DNA from: Candidatus Latescibacteria bacterium 4484_181
GTDB taxonomy: Bacteria; Latescibacterota; MVCY01
Length of the DNA stretch: 16,230 nt
Assembly (NCBI GenBank): GCA_002049985.1
Contig: MVCY01000041.1
Location: 1-16,230 of the forward strand
Reading direction: 5' to 3'
The notes below the pieces were generated by a model. It saw nothing but the letters and a program-made list of their open reading frames with translations. It did no database searches and was not told the DNA's origin. Positions within the stretch are counted from its first letter, which is position 1; each line of letters starts with the position of its first letter. Made by a program: the position numbers and the translations under genes. Below, piece after piece: positions 1-7,018 of this stretch.

Positions 1-2
1 CC

Positions 3-1169
3 AATTGGCTGGAGTCGGGAATTGTAGGAAAGTCCGTGCAGATGAAGCAGGTTCTGGAAGCCATTATTCAGATCGCCCCCACCGACATAACAGTTCTTGT
101 CACCGGAGAGACAGGTACGGGCAAGGAGCTGATAGCCAGAGCAATCCATAACCACAGCAGACGCAAGAGCAGGGCTTTTCTGGCTGTTGACTGTGGGGCG
201 CTGGCAGAAGGGATTTTGGAGAGTGAGCTTTTCGGGCACGAAAGGGGTGCCTTCACCGGGGCGGTTGCCCGACATAAAGGCATCTTTGAGGCTGCTGAGG
301 GCGGAACTATATTCTTAGATGAGATCGGAGAGATGTCGCCGGCCACACAGGTCAGATTTCTACGGGTATTGGAGCAGAGGGAGCTGCGCCGCGTCGGAGG
401 CACAGAGACCGTACAGGTGGATGTGAGAGTGATCGCCGCCACCAATCGCGACTTAGCCGCCGCAGTCAGGGAGGGAAATTTTCGCCAGGACCTCTACTAC
501 CGGCTGAAGGTCTTTGAAATATATCTGCCCCCTCTGCGAGAAAGGAGAGAGGATATCCCTCTGTTAGTTGATGCCTTTGTGCGCAGCTACTGTGATGAAC
601 ATAAGATCAGCTTCCCCGGTATATCCCAGGACGCTATGCAACTGCTCATGCACTATCCCTGGCCTGGGAATATAAGAGAGCTTAGAAACCTGGTGGAGAG
701 TATGGTAGCCCTGTCTCCCAGGAGGAAGGTGACTGCCGAGGATATCCCTCGATATTTCAAGGAGTATCTGCAGCAGGGACCGTCCTTCAGTCACCTTCTT
801 CCTGTAAGGTTGAAGAAAAGCCCAGACCAGTCTGAACGAGAGCTAATCTATCGCAGCCTGCTGGCTCTGAGAGAGGATGTGGCAGAAATCAAGAAATTCC
901 TGCTGGAAGGCCAAAGAGTTGCCAAGCCCATCCCCATAAATCCCTATGAAATGTCCTTTGTAGCCGAAGTTGGGGAGGCCGGGGAAAGGGAGGTTAAGGA
1001 GGCAGACCAGACTGATACCGGGGGACTGAAATCGATTGCCGAGATGGAGAAAGAGATGATTCAAGAAGCGTTAAAGCAGACCGGTGGGAATAAGAAAAAA
1101 GCAGCCAGGATGTTAGGGATAGGAGAGAGAACTCTTTATCGCAAGATTGAGAAGTATGGGCTGCAGTGA
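3..1169 (+). CDS. Sigma-54-dependent Fis-family transcriptional activator (5' end outside window)
   Basis: The protein is an enhancer-binding activator that uses ATP hydrolysis to remodel sigma-54 RNA polymerase. The reading frame is open to the left edge and the first codons (IVGKSV just before nt 36) already belong to the AAA+ domain, so the GTG at 36 is not the true start and any N-terminal sensor domain is out of view. Visible motifs are Walker A GETGTGKE (about nt 105-128), the sigma-54-contacting GAFTGA loop (246-263), Walker B TIFLDEIGE (306-332), and a C-terminal Fis-type helix-turn-helix (GGNKKKAARMLGIGERTLYRK, about 1083-1148). A long linker of roughly 90 residues lies between the AAA+ and HTH parts and includes ERELIYRSLLALREDV, which I recall from FCB-group homologues. 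The LOG-family gene starts 25 nt after the stop, so the two are probably co-transcribed. No sigma-54 promoter of its own is visible, and the target genes cannot be inferred. Confidence 0.95.
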   Translation, partial: NWLESGIVGKSVQMKQVLEAIIQIAPTDITVLVTGETGTGKELIARAIHNHSRRKSRAFLAVDCGALAEGILESELFGHERGAFTGAVARHKGIFEAAEGGTIFLDEIGEMSPATQVRFLRVLEQRELRRVGGTETVQVDVRVIAATNRDLAAAVREGNFRQDLYYRLKVFEIYLPPLRERREDIPLLVDAFVRSYCDEHKISFPGISQDAMQLLMHYPWPGNIRELRNLVESMVALSPRRKVTAEDIPRYFKEYLQQGPSFSHLLPVRLKKSPDQSERELIYRSLLALREDVAEIKKFLLEGQRVAKPIPINPYEMSFVAEVGEAGEREVKEADQTDTGGLKSIAEMEKEMIQEALKQTGGNKKKAARMLGIGERTLYRKIEKYGLQ

Positions 1170-1184
1170 AAAGCATCAGAGAAT

Positions 1185-1189
1185 GGAGG
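1185..1189 (+). promoter_or_regulatory. Shine-Dalgarno GGAGG that decides the LOG gene start
   Basis: GGAGG lies 5 nt before the ATG at 1195. It favours that start over an in-frame TTG at 1147 that overlaps the preceding gene and over the ATG at 1183. Confidence 0.7.
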
Positions 1190-1194
1190 CCGGT

Positions 1195-1851
1195 ATGGCG
1201 GAGAAGACCGAGCTTAGTTTCACAGGAGAGGACACCTGGCGGATATTTCGGATAATGGCCGAGTTTGTGGAGGGATTTGAGACACTTTCCAAGATTGGAC
1301 CCGCGGTCTCCATATTTGGCTCCTCCAGGGCCAAGCGGGGAGACAGGTACTACAAGCTGGCCGAACAGACCGCTTCACTGCTGGTTAGGGCCGGTTATGG
1401 GGTGGTAACCGGGGGAGGTCCGGGAATTATGGAGGCAGCCAACAAAGGGGCCAAAGAGGCCGGAGGTACCTCCGTGGGACTCAACATTATTATTCCATCT
1501 CAACAAAAGAGCAATCGCTTCATAACCACTCTTCTGGAGTTCCGTTATTTTTTCTGTCGCAAGGTTATGTTTGTCAAATACGCCAAGGCATTTGTGATAA
1601 TGCCTGGTGGATTTGGCACAATGGATGAACTGTTTGAGGCAGTAACTTTAATCCAAACAAAGAGAATCGAAAGCTTCCCGGTGATTCTCTTGGGCAGAGA
1701 ATACTGGGATGGGCTTTTGGATTGGCTGCAGAAGATTTGCTTATGTAGAGGATATATGTCCAGGAAAGATATGGAAATATTCACCGTTGTGGACACCGCC
1801 GAAGAGGCAGTGGCCACAATTGAAAGATTTTACAAGGGTAAAAGCAAATAG
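1195..1851 (+). CDS. LOG-family (TIGR00730) Rossmann-fold nucleotide phosphoribohydrolase-like protein
   Basis: This 218-residue cytosolic protein belongs to the family once misnamed 'lysine decarboxylase'. Characterised LOG members cleave nucleoside 5'-monophosphates to free base and ribose 5-phosphate, releasing cytokinin-type bases in plants. The evidence is the glycine-rich GGGPGIMEAANKGAKE segment followed by the diagnostic PGGFGTMDELFE motif (PGGxGTxxE), with RKVMFVKYAKAFVIMP before it. This arrangement and length are typical of the bacterial TIGR00730 proteins. The ATG at 1195 is chosen because of its GGAGG site. The gene lies 25 nt behind the sigma-54 activator and is followed by a convergent gene. 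The family call is firm. The in vivo substrate is unknown, and nothing nearby suggests one. Confidence 0.9.
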   Translation: MAEKTELSFTGEDTWRIFRIMAEFVEGFETLSKIGPAVSIFGSSRAKRGDRYYKLAEQTASLLVRAGYGVVTGGGPGIMEAANKGAKEAGGTSVGLNIIIPSQQKSNRFITTLLEFRYFFCRKVMFVKYAKAFVIMPGGFGTMDELFEAVTLIQTKRIESFPVILLGREYWDGLLDWLQKICLCRGYMSRKDMEIFTVVDTAEEAVATIERFYKGKSK

Positions 1852-1957
1852 ATTACAAAACCTTGGCTGGAGAGAAACATCAGCTTTGTGATCCAAATGT
1901 CCAAAAGAAACAGATATTTTAGCGGCTTGCCTTTGCATTTTGTCATTGACATAAAAC

Positions 1958-2509
1958 CTATCTGTATTCTCTTTCACGCAGAAGTTTCCTATCTAAGGCC
2001 TTCTTGAGGAGCACAGGGACAACAGATGCGAAGATTATGGCATTAGAGCCCAGGTGAACGGCATAGAAAGGCAGACCCACCGCAAGGCTTGCCAGCATCT
2101 GGCGGGCAGAGAACCCTGCAAAGGCGAAAAACCCGGCACAAGTTGCTACATCGTAGATGAGAGTTAACAGAATTCCCCAGAGTGCGAACCTCAAAAGCAG
2201 CACGGCACTTAGTGTGATCTTTTCCTTGTAGCGGCTACCGACAGATCCACCTAACAGGCCTGTCAAGCCCATTGAGGCCACCTGGGCCGCCAAAAGCGGT
2301 GGCATTGACGCCCCATACGGATTTAGTGATGCATAGATGAACTCTCCTAAAAGGCCTACAATCGATCCCCGTTTTTTGCCAAGAAGGAATCCAGAGATGA
2401 ATACAGTGGCTGTCACCGCTTCTACATTGGGAAGGAAGATAAAGGCATAGCCCAGGGTGACAACTAAGGCAACAAAGACAGCAGTAATGGCTAAATCATA
2501 AGTTTTCAT
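1958..2509 (-). CDS. ECF-type transporter S component (substrate unknown)
   Basis: This small, very hydrophobic protein (183 residues from the ATG at 2509) has about five or six membrane segments. It resembles substrate-binding S components of energy-coupling-factor vitamin/metabolite importers. Supporting segments are the N-terminal AVFVALVVTLGYAFIFLPNVE, the GFLLGKKRGSIVGLLGEFIY loop and the small-residue-rich helix after it. S components normally work with a shared EcfA/EcfT energising module, which is not in this window. The gene is transcribed divergently from panB, so a substrate linked to pantothenate is conceivable, but the sequence does not show it. The start is complicated by a perfect 34-bp tandem duplication covering the initiation region. 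The preferred ATG is 2509 (MKTYDLAIT...). An in-frame ATG at 2533, created by the duplication, would add eight residues. A good sigma-70-type promoter lies upstream at 2669-2697. Confidence 0.75.
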   Translation of the reverse strand: MKTYDLAITAVFVALVVTLGYAFIFLPNVEAVTATVFISGFLLGKKRGSIVGLLGEFIYASLNPYGASMPPLLAAQVASMGLTGLLGGSVGSRYKEKITLSAVLLLRFALWGILLTLIYDVATCAGFFAFAGFSARQMLASLAVGLPFYAVHLGSNAIIFASVVPVLLKKALDRKLLREREYR

Positions 2510-2563
2510 CTGTCTTGCACAGAGCAATTTCATAAGTTTTCATCTGTCTTGCACAGAGCAATT
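2496..2563. repeat. Perfect 34-bp tandem duplication across the ECF S-component start codon
   Basis: Positions 2496-2529 and 2530-2563 are identical. On the minus strand each unit contains the same 20 nt of upstream sequence, the ATG and the first codons of the S-component gene, so the whole translation-initiation region is doubled. Because 34 is not a multiple of three, the upstream ATG (at 2543) opens a different frame. It reads 15 codons and stops at 2496, just inside the real gene, forming an overlapping small upstream ORF. Another ATG at 2533 is in frame with the gene. Confidence 0.95.
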
Positions 2564-2668
2564 AATCGCTCAAGCATCCTGACTGGCAGGCAGTCTGTTT
2601 ACTGTTGTAATGACCGATGGCTAATTGTTTGCTGGCTTGATATGCGGATGATTTAGGTCTGTTCACTT

Positions 2669-2697
2669 AATATAGAGTGACTTAGTGAGCCGGTCAA
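2669..2697 (-). promoter_or_regulatory. Sigma-70-type promoter for the ECF S-component gene
   Basis: On the minus strand there is a -35 TTGACC (2692-2697), a spacer of exactly 17 nt and a -10 TATATT (2669-2674), each hexamer matching the consensus at five of six positions. Transcription would start near 2662 and give a leader of about 150 nt before the ATG at 2509. I recognise no riboswitch in that leader. It contains a small stem-loop (GACTG/CAGTC, near 2581-2595) and a 16-nt dyad with one G-T wobble at 2556-2571. Confidence 0.6.
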
Positions 2698-2711
2698 CAA
2701 CCGGTCAACAA
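2690..2711. repeat. Perfect 11-bp tandem duplication (CCGGTCAACAA x2)
   Basis: The unit CCGGTCAACAA occurs at 2690-2700 and 2701-2711. It contains the minus-strand -35 hexamer TTGACC, so a second copy of that hexamer sits 11 bp (about one helical turn) further upstream. Confidence 0.9.
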
Positions 2712-2751
2712 AAATCTTGACAACAAAAGGGCGAAGCGAAATTACAGCTAG

Positions 2752-2768
2752 TTTTAGCCCGGCTAAAA
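2752..2768. promoter_or_regulatory. Dyad TTTTAGCC-C-GGCTAAAA upstream of panB (operator-like)
   Basis: Two perfect 8-bp arms surround a single central base, 25 nt before the panB start and just ahead of its ribosome-binding site. There is no following T-run, so it is not a typical terminator. A TTGACA hexamer at 2717-2722 could be a plus-strand -35, but the matching -10 region (about 2740-2746) is poor. The position fits an operator for a dimeric repressor. The regulator is unknown. Confidence 0.35.
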
Positions 2769-2793
2769 GTGAGATTGACAGGAGGATAATATT

Positions 2794-3588
2794 TTGAAAA
2801 AGACCACTGCGACCCTGGTCGAGATGAAGGCCCGAGGGGAGAAAATCGCCGCCCTCACTGCCTACGACTATGTTATGGCCGCTATCCTTGATGAGATAGG
2901 CATCGACCTCATCTTGGTGGGGGATTCATTGGGGACTGTTTTTGCCGGGTATCAGACTACAGTCCAGGTGACCTTAGAACAGATGCTGTATCATACCAGG
3001 ATAGTTTCCCAGCATGTCAAGAATGCCTTAGTGGTTGGGGATATGCCATTTATGTCTTTCCAGATAAGTCCAGATGAGGCAGTGCGGAATGCCGGTAGGT
3101 TTCTTCAGGAGGCAGGGGCGGAGGCGGTAAAGTTGGAGGGCGGGGAGGAGATTGCACCGACGGTCAAAAGGATAGTTGATGCTGGTATCCCGGTGATGGG
3201 CCATCTGGGGCTTCTGCCCCAGTCCGTTCACAAGTTTGGCGGCTACGCAGTGCGAGCCAGAAGTTCCCAGGAGGCCGAGAAGCTGCGCAAAGATGCAAAA
3301 ATCCTTCAGGAATGTGGGGTTTTTTCCATTGTTTTGGAGAAGATTCCCCGCCAGCTGGCACGGGAGGTGTCTGAAAGCCTGACCATCCCCACAGTCGGGA
3401 TTGGGGCTGGTCCCCACTGCGATGGCCAGATCCTGGTGACCCACGATATGCTCGGACTCTTTGAGAGATTTCGCCCCCGATTCGTAAGGAGATATGCGGA
3501 GCTGAGTAAACAGATAAGACAGGCATGCACAGCTTACCTACAGGATGTGAAGAGAGGGAAGTTCCCCTCACTGGAGGAGAGCTTCTGA
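2794..3588 (+). CDS. panB: 3-methyl-2-oxobutanoate hydroxymethyltransferase (ketopantoate hydroxymethyltransferase)
   Basis: PanB transfers a hydroxymethyl group from 5,10-methylenetetrahydrofolate to 2-oxoisovalerate, making ketopantoate, the first committed step to pantothenate and CoA. The protein is 264 residues, the usual length, and matches the family throughout. The (beta/alpha)8 barrel residues are in place: D44 in LVGDSLG and D83 in GDMPFM (metal ligands), K113/E115 in KLEGG, GHLGLLPQS, and the general base E182 in VLEKIP. The start is a TTG preceded by GGAGG at 2781-2785 with 8 nt spacing. It begins a plus-strand run with the condensing enzyme and the aconitase-like gene. The condensing enzyme may share the substrate 2-oxoisovalerate if it acts as an isopropylmalate synthase. 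panC and panD are not in the window. Confidence 0.96.
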   Translation: MKKTTATLVEMKARGEKIAALTAYDYVMAAILDEIGIDLILVGDSLGTVFAGYQTTVQVTLEQMLYHTRIVSQHVKNALVVGDMPFMSFQISPDEAVRNAGRFLQEAGAEAVKLEGGEEIAPTVKRIVDAGIPVMGHLGLLPQSVHKFGGYAVRARSSQEAEKLRKDAKILQECGVFSIVLEKIPRQLAREVSESLTIPTVGIGAGPHCDGQILVTHDMLGLFERFRPRFVRRYAELSKQIRQACTAYLQDVKRGKFPSLEESF

Positions 3589-3657
3589 CAAACCTGGCCG
3601 AAGGTATCGAAAATTGGATAAAACAGGCCCAGAGCAGTACAAAGAGCTGGGCAGTGC

Positions 3658-3664
3658 AAAGGAG
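3658..3664 (+). promoter_or_regulatory. Shine-Dalgarno AAAGGAG favouring the ATG at 3677
   Basis: AAAGGAG lies 12 nt before the ATG at 3677, slightly long but stronger than the GAAGG at 3600-3604 in front of the alternative TTG start at 3614. Confidence 0.4.
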
Positions 3665-3676
3665 AGTTTGCCAAAA

Positions 3677-5515
3677 ATGGGAATATCAAAACTTATAGAA
3701 CCGCAGCGGCCAGAATACCGGATTGAAGATATAGAACAGCCCAACCTGTTCAGGGATATCTTCCCTTACACAGAGGTGCCGCGTATGGTTTTTGACAATG
3801 TGATAGTACCTGTGGAGCTGCCGGATGAGATATGGATCACATGTACCACCTTCAGAGATGGTCAACAGGCCAGGCCTCCTTACACGGTTAAGCAAATAGT
3901 GGATCTCTACGACATGCTACACCGACTGGGTGGCCCACAGGGTGTGATCCGACAGTGCGAATTCTTCCTTTACAGCCATGGCGACAAAGAGGCAGTACAA
4001 CAATGCCTGGAAAGGGGATATGAATATCCAGAGGTTACCGGATGGATAAGGGCAGTGAAATCCGACTTTCAACTGGTAAAACAGGCAGGGCTGAAAGAGA
4101 CAGGTGTACTCACTTCTGCCTCTGACTACCATATCTTCCTTAAACTGGGCATGAACAGACAAAGCGCCTTAGAAGCTTATTTAGCTATTGTAAAGGAGGC
4201 GATGGATGCCGGAGTTAGGATAAGGTGCCATATGGAGGATATCACCAGGGCTGACTTCCCCGGCTTCATCATCCCTTTTGCCCAGCAGTTGATGAGAATT
4301 TATGACGAGGTAGGGGAGGAGACATTAGGAGGCCCGCCAATCAAGATAAGACTGTGTGATACTATGGGATATGGCCTTCCCTACCCGGAGGCAGCCCTGC
4401 CTCGCGGCATCCCTAAGATGGTGCACGCTATGATTCATGAGGCTGGCGTTCCCTCCTATGCCCTGGAGTGGCATGGGCACAACGACTTCCATAAGGCTCT
4501 GATTAACAGCGAGGCTGCCTGGCTTCACGGCTGTGCCGCTGCCAACGGGACGCTCTTAGGATTCGGAGAAAGATGTGGCAATCCCCCTATCGAGGGGCTG
4601 ATTATCGAATATATCGCCCTGCAGGGCCAGACCAACGGAGTGGATACCACCGTAATCACCGAAATCGCCGACTACTTCAGAAATGAGGTCAAAGCCTCAA
4701 TCCCTGCTAACTATCCTTTTGTTGGTTCAGAGTTTAATTTCACCAGGGCCGGCATCCACGCCGACGGCATCACCAAAAATGAGGAGATATACAATATCTT
4801 TGACACCACCAAGATCCTGAATCGGCCCCCTGGAGTTATGGTGACCGACAAATCTGGCACTGCCGGTATTGCCTACTGGATTAACTCTCACTTCAAACTG
4901 ACCGGAGATAGAGTGATTGACAAGAGACACCCCGGAGTGGGTAAAATCTACCGCTGGGTGATGGATCAATACAGAGAGGGCAGAGTCACCAGTATCTCTA
5001 CCGAGGAGATGGTGGAGAAGGCGAAGAGATATCTACCAGAGCTGTTTATCTCAGACTTTGACCGGATAAAGGCACACGCCCGCCTGCTGGCCCAGGAGCT
5101 TATCGAAGAGGTGGTGGATCTGCCTGCTATCCGTTCAATGGACCCGTCGCAGCAGGAACCCGTCTTGACCAGGGTGATCGAAGAGAATCCTTATGTGCAG
5201 TTGATAGCCGTCACTGATAAAGAAGGCAGAAGGGTTACCAGAAATATCACTCAACCGGTGGATAAGGCAAAATATGAATACCATCGCATCGGCGACGATT
5301 TCTCCAACCGTGAATGGTTCATTGGGCCGCTGAAGAGCGGAAAGACTTATGTGACAGGACTTTACACTTCAACCGTCACAGGAGCCCTATGCATCACCGT
5401 TTCTGCCCCGATTAGAAACGAGGAGGAAGAGATGATCGGAGTGCTGGAGTTCGACCTTAAGTTTGAAGATCTGGTTAAGCTGGAGGAGCAGAGCCGTGGG
5501 GATGACGTTAGCTGA
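3677..5515 (+). CDS. DRE-TIM metallolyase (2-isopropylmalate / Re-citrate synthase-like) with C-terminal Cache/PDC domain
   Basis: This is a Claisen-type condensing enzyme of the HMGL-like family, which joins acetyl-CoA to a 2-oxoacid. Candidate products are 2-isopropylmalate, citrate (Re face), homocitrate or citramalate. Residue numbers count from the TTG at 3614. The barrel covers about 73-350 with FRDGQQA (80-86, substrate Arg and metal Asp), the metal-binding HGH at 288-290 and GFGERCGNPPIEG at 316-328. An IPMS-like linker follows (FTRAGIHADGITKNEEIY, 376-393). Instead of the leucine-binding LeuA dimer domain, the C-terminus (about 515-625) is a Cache/PDC fold: QLIAVTDKEGRRV, then DFSNREWF, TYVTGLYTSTVTG, CITVSAPI and GVLEFDL. 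There is no transmembrane segment or signal peptide, so this usually periplasmic sensor fold would be cytosolic. The usual Asp two residues before TFRDG is Cys. The start at 3677 (MGISKLIEPQRPEYRIED) matches family N-termini as I recall them; TTG 3614 is the alternative. The gene overlaps the next by 14 nt. Confidence 0.85.
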   Translation: MGISKLIEPQRPEYRIEDIEQPNLFRDIFPYTEVPRMVFDNVIVPVELPDEIWITCTTFRDGQQARPPYTVKQIVDLYDMLHRLGGPQGVIRQCEFFLYSHGDKEAVQQCLERGYEYPEVTGWIRAVKSDFQLVKQAGLKETGVLTSASDYHIFLKLGMNRQSALEAYLAIVKEAMDAGVRIRCHMEDITRADFPGFIIPFAQQLMRIYDEVGEETLGGPPIKIRLCDTMGYGLPYPEAALPRGIPKMVHAMIHEAGVPSYALEWHGHNDFHKALINSEAAWLHGCAAANGTLLGFGERCGNPPIEGLIIEYIALQGQTNGVDTTVITEIADYFRNEVKASIPANYPFVGSEFNFTRAGIHADGITKNEEIYNIFDTTKILNRPPGVMVTDKSGTAGIAYWINSHFKLTGDRVIDKRHPGVGKIYRWVMDQYREGRVTSISTEEMVEKAKRYLPELFISDFDRIKAHARLLAQELIEEVVDLPAIRSMDPSQQEPVLTRVIEENPYVQLIAVTDKEGRRVTRNITQPVDKAKYEYHRIGDDFSNREWFIGPLKSGKTYVTGLYTSTVTGALCITVSAPIRNEEEEMIGVLEFDLKFEDLVKLEEQSRGDDVS

Positions 5516-6752
5516 GAAGATTATCAGTCGACATTGCGGGCGGCAAGTGAGGGCAGGGCAGTTCGTGGTGGCCGATGTGGACCTCTGCTTTCTCCAGGAC
5601 GGCACCGGTCCGCTGGCAGTCAGAGAGCTGGAGCAGATGGGACCCACGAGGGTGGCCCATCCTGAGCGGACGGTCCTGTTTATCGACCACGCTGCTCCCA
5701 GCCCCCGCCGTGAGCTCTCCAATGATCACGTTACTCTGAGGCAGTTCGCTCAGAAAACAGGTGCTCTGCTTTCCGATGTGGGACAAGGGGTATGTCATCA
5801 GATTGTGAGCGAATCTTACGCCCGTCCGGGAGACATAATAATCGGAGCTGACTCGCACACTTGCACCGCCGGGGCCTTAGGGGCATTTGCCACCGGGATG
5901 GGCTCCACTGACGTGGCTGTAGCTATGGCCCTGGGAAAGGTCTGGTTTAAGGTGCCGGAAAGCTTCAAAATAACAGTCTCTGGAGCTCTCCCCCCAGGTG
6001 TCTACGCCAAGGATCTGATTCTCTCCCTTATCGGCAGACTCGGCGCTGACGGTGCCACCTACAAGGCTTTGGAGATGAACGGGGAGACTGTAGAGAGGAT
6101 GAGTATCGGCGAAAGGCTTACCCTGGCCAATATGGCGGTGGAAACAGGTGCCAAGGCGGGCCTGGTTGCGGCCGATGAGGTGACCCGCCAGTATCTGAAG
6201 CAGCAGGGGAGGGCCGACGACTTCAGCCCCATAGCTGCCGACCCAGATGCCCACTATGAGAGGATTATGGAGATCGATGCCTCCGAACTGGTGCCACAGA
6301 TCTGTTTCCCCCATCAGGTGGACAACACAAAGCCTGTCTCGGAGGCGGTCGGAATAAGAGTAGATCAGGTATTTATTGGCACCTGCACCAATGGACGGTT
6401 GGAGGACCTGAGGGTGGTGGCAAGGGTCCTGAAAGGCAGAACCTGTCATCCTGGCACCAGGCTTATTGTCTGCCCGGCCTCTCGACGGGTCTATTTAGAT
6501 GCTGTGCGTGAGGGGTTGTTGGAGGTCTTTTTGGCAGCAGGGGCCTCGGTGCTTCCTCCAGGCTGTGGCCCCTGTGTGGGGGTGCACCAGGGCGTGCTGG
6601 CAGACGGCGAAGTATGCCTCTCCACTGCTAACCGGAACTTCAAGGGTAGAATGGGCAATCCTGAGGCGTTCATCTACCTTTGTTCTCCTGCTACTGCGGC
6701 CTACTCGGCCACGAGAGGGGAGATCTCTGACCCGAGGGAGGTTTTGGGGTGA
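5502..6752 (+). CDS. Aconitase-family dehydratase large subunit (LeuC/HacA type)
   Basis: This is a [4Fe-4S] hydro-lyase large subunit that isomerises a 2-hydroxy tri- or dicarboxylate: isopropylmalate, homocitrate or methylmalate-type substrates. The protein is 416 residues, normal for the archaeal-type LeuC/HacA branch, and starts MTLAEKIISRHCGR. The cluster cysteines are in place at C295 (GTCTNGR) and C355/C358 (PGCGPCVG), with the substrate-binding GADSHTCTAGALGAFATG at 115-132. The ATG at 5502 is chosen because it gives the family N-terminus and overlaps the previous stop by 14 nt, implying translational coupling. The preceding condensing enzyme probably makes its substrate. This two-subunit class needs a LeuD-type small subunit, normally encoded next door, but none follows. 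The exact substrate is unresolved. Confidence 0.9.
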   Translation: MTLAEKIISRHCGRQVRAGQFVVADVDLCFLQDGTGPLAVRELEQMGPTRVAHPERTVLFIDHAAPSPRRELSNDHVTLRQFAQKTGALLSDVGQGVCHQIVSESYARPGDIIIGADSHTCTAGALGAFATGMGSTDVAVAMALGKVWFKVPESFKITVSGALPPGVYAKDLILSLIGRLGADGATYKALEMNGETVERMSIGERLTLANMAVETGAKAGLVAADEVTRQYLKQQGRADDFSPIAADPDAHYERIMEIDASELVPQICFPHQVDNTKPVSEAVGIRVDQVFIGTCTNGRLEDLRVVARVLKGRTCHPGTRLIVCPASRRVYLDAVREGLLEVFLAAGASVLPPGCGPCVGVHQGVLADGEVCLSTANRNFKGRMGNPEAFIYLCSPATAAYSATRGEISDPREVLG

Positions 6753-6990
6753 AGGAGGGATGGAACGAACAGATTTAGGCGTGCGGAGGACGGCAGGGAT
6801 GAAAGGACTGGGACCAAATGCCGAGTATGAAGCTGGAAAAGTCTGCGGCGTGTGAACATAAGCGCTGTGGGGGGATCCCCTAAATCCAGCCTGACTGCCC
6901 GGGCAGAGCAGCCGTCCGGAGGAAGACTCATCGCTGGAGCGTCTCCTTTCGTGAGCGCCCCCGTGCCGGCATACAAAGCTCGGTGACAGC
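6753..6990. other. Non-coding GC-rich stretch after the LeuC-type gene; no small-subunit gene found
   Basis: No frame here encodes anything resembling LeuD or another known protein. A GGAGG at 6754-6758 lies only one base before an ATG at 6760, and that frame yields a 32-codon ORF to 6855 with no recognisable features. Short perfect palindromes occur at 6871-6880 (GGGGATCCCC) and 6896-6905 (TGCCCGGGCA). The stretch could be a remnant, an unrecognised structured RNA or a spacer. Confidence 0.4.
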
Positions 6991-7018
6991 AAAAATCGGG
7001 CGGAATATCCCGCCCGAT
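6991..7018 (-). terminator. Rho-independent terminator of the ftsE-ftsX-envC transcript
   Basis: Perfect 9-bp arms (ATCGGGCGG at 6995-7003, CCGCCCGAT at 7010-7018) enclose a 6-nt loop, and on the minus strand the stem is followed directly by TTTTT. The hairpin lies 35 nt after the EnvC-like stop codon. It has no T-run on the plus strand, so it would not terminate the LeuC-type transcript in the usual way. Confidence 0.85.

Noticed and set aside
1852..1957. Bidirectional terminator between the convergent LOG and ECF genes
   Set aside because: Only a weak 5-bp dyad (TGTCA/TGACA) without a convincing stem and T-run was found.
2572..2662. Possible B12-box-like segment AGTCAGGAT in the leader of the ECF gene
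   Set aside because: Only the first nine bases fit. The rest of the box and the conserved cobalamin riboswitch core are absent, and the leader is too short.
6905..6975. Hammerhead-ribozyme-like piece on the minus strand (GCGATGAGTC...GGAC, with a nearby CGAAAG and a GGAG/CTCC hairpin)
   Set aside because: The catalytic core is wrong: CTGATGA reads GCGATGA and no GAAA follows the GGAC stem in the right order. The likeness is probably chance in GC-rich sequence.
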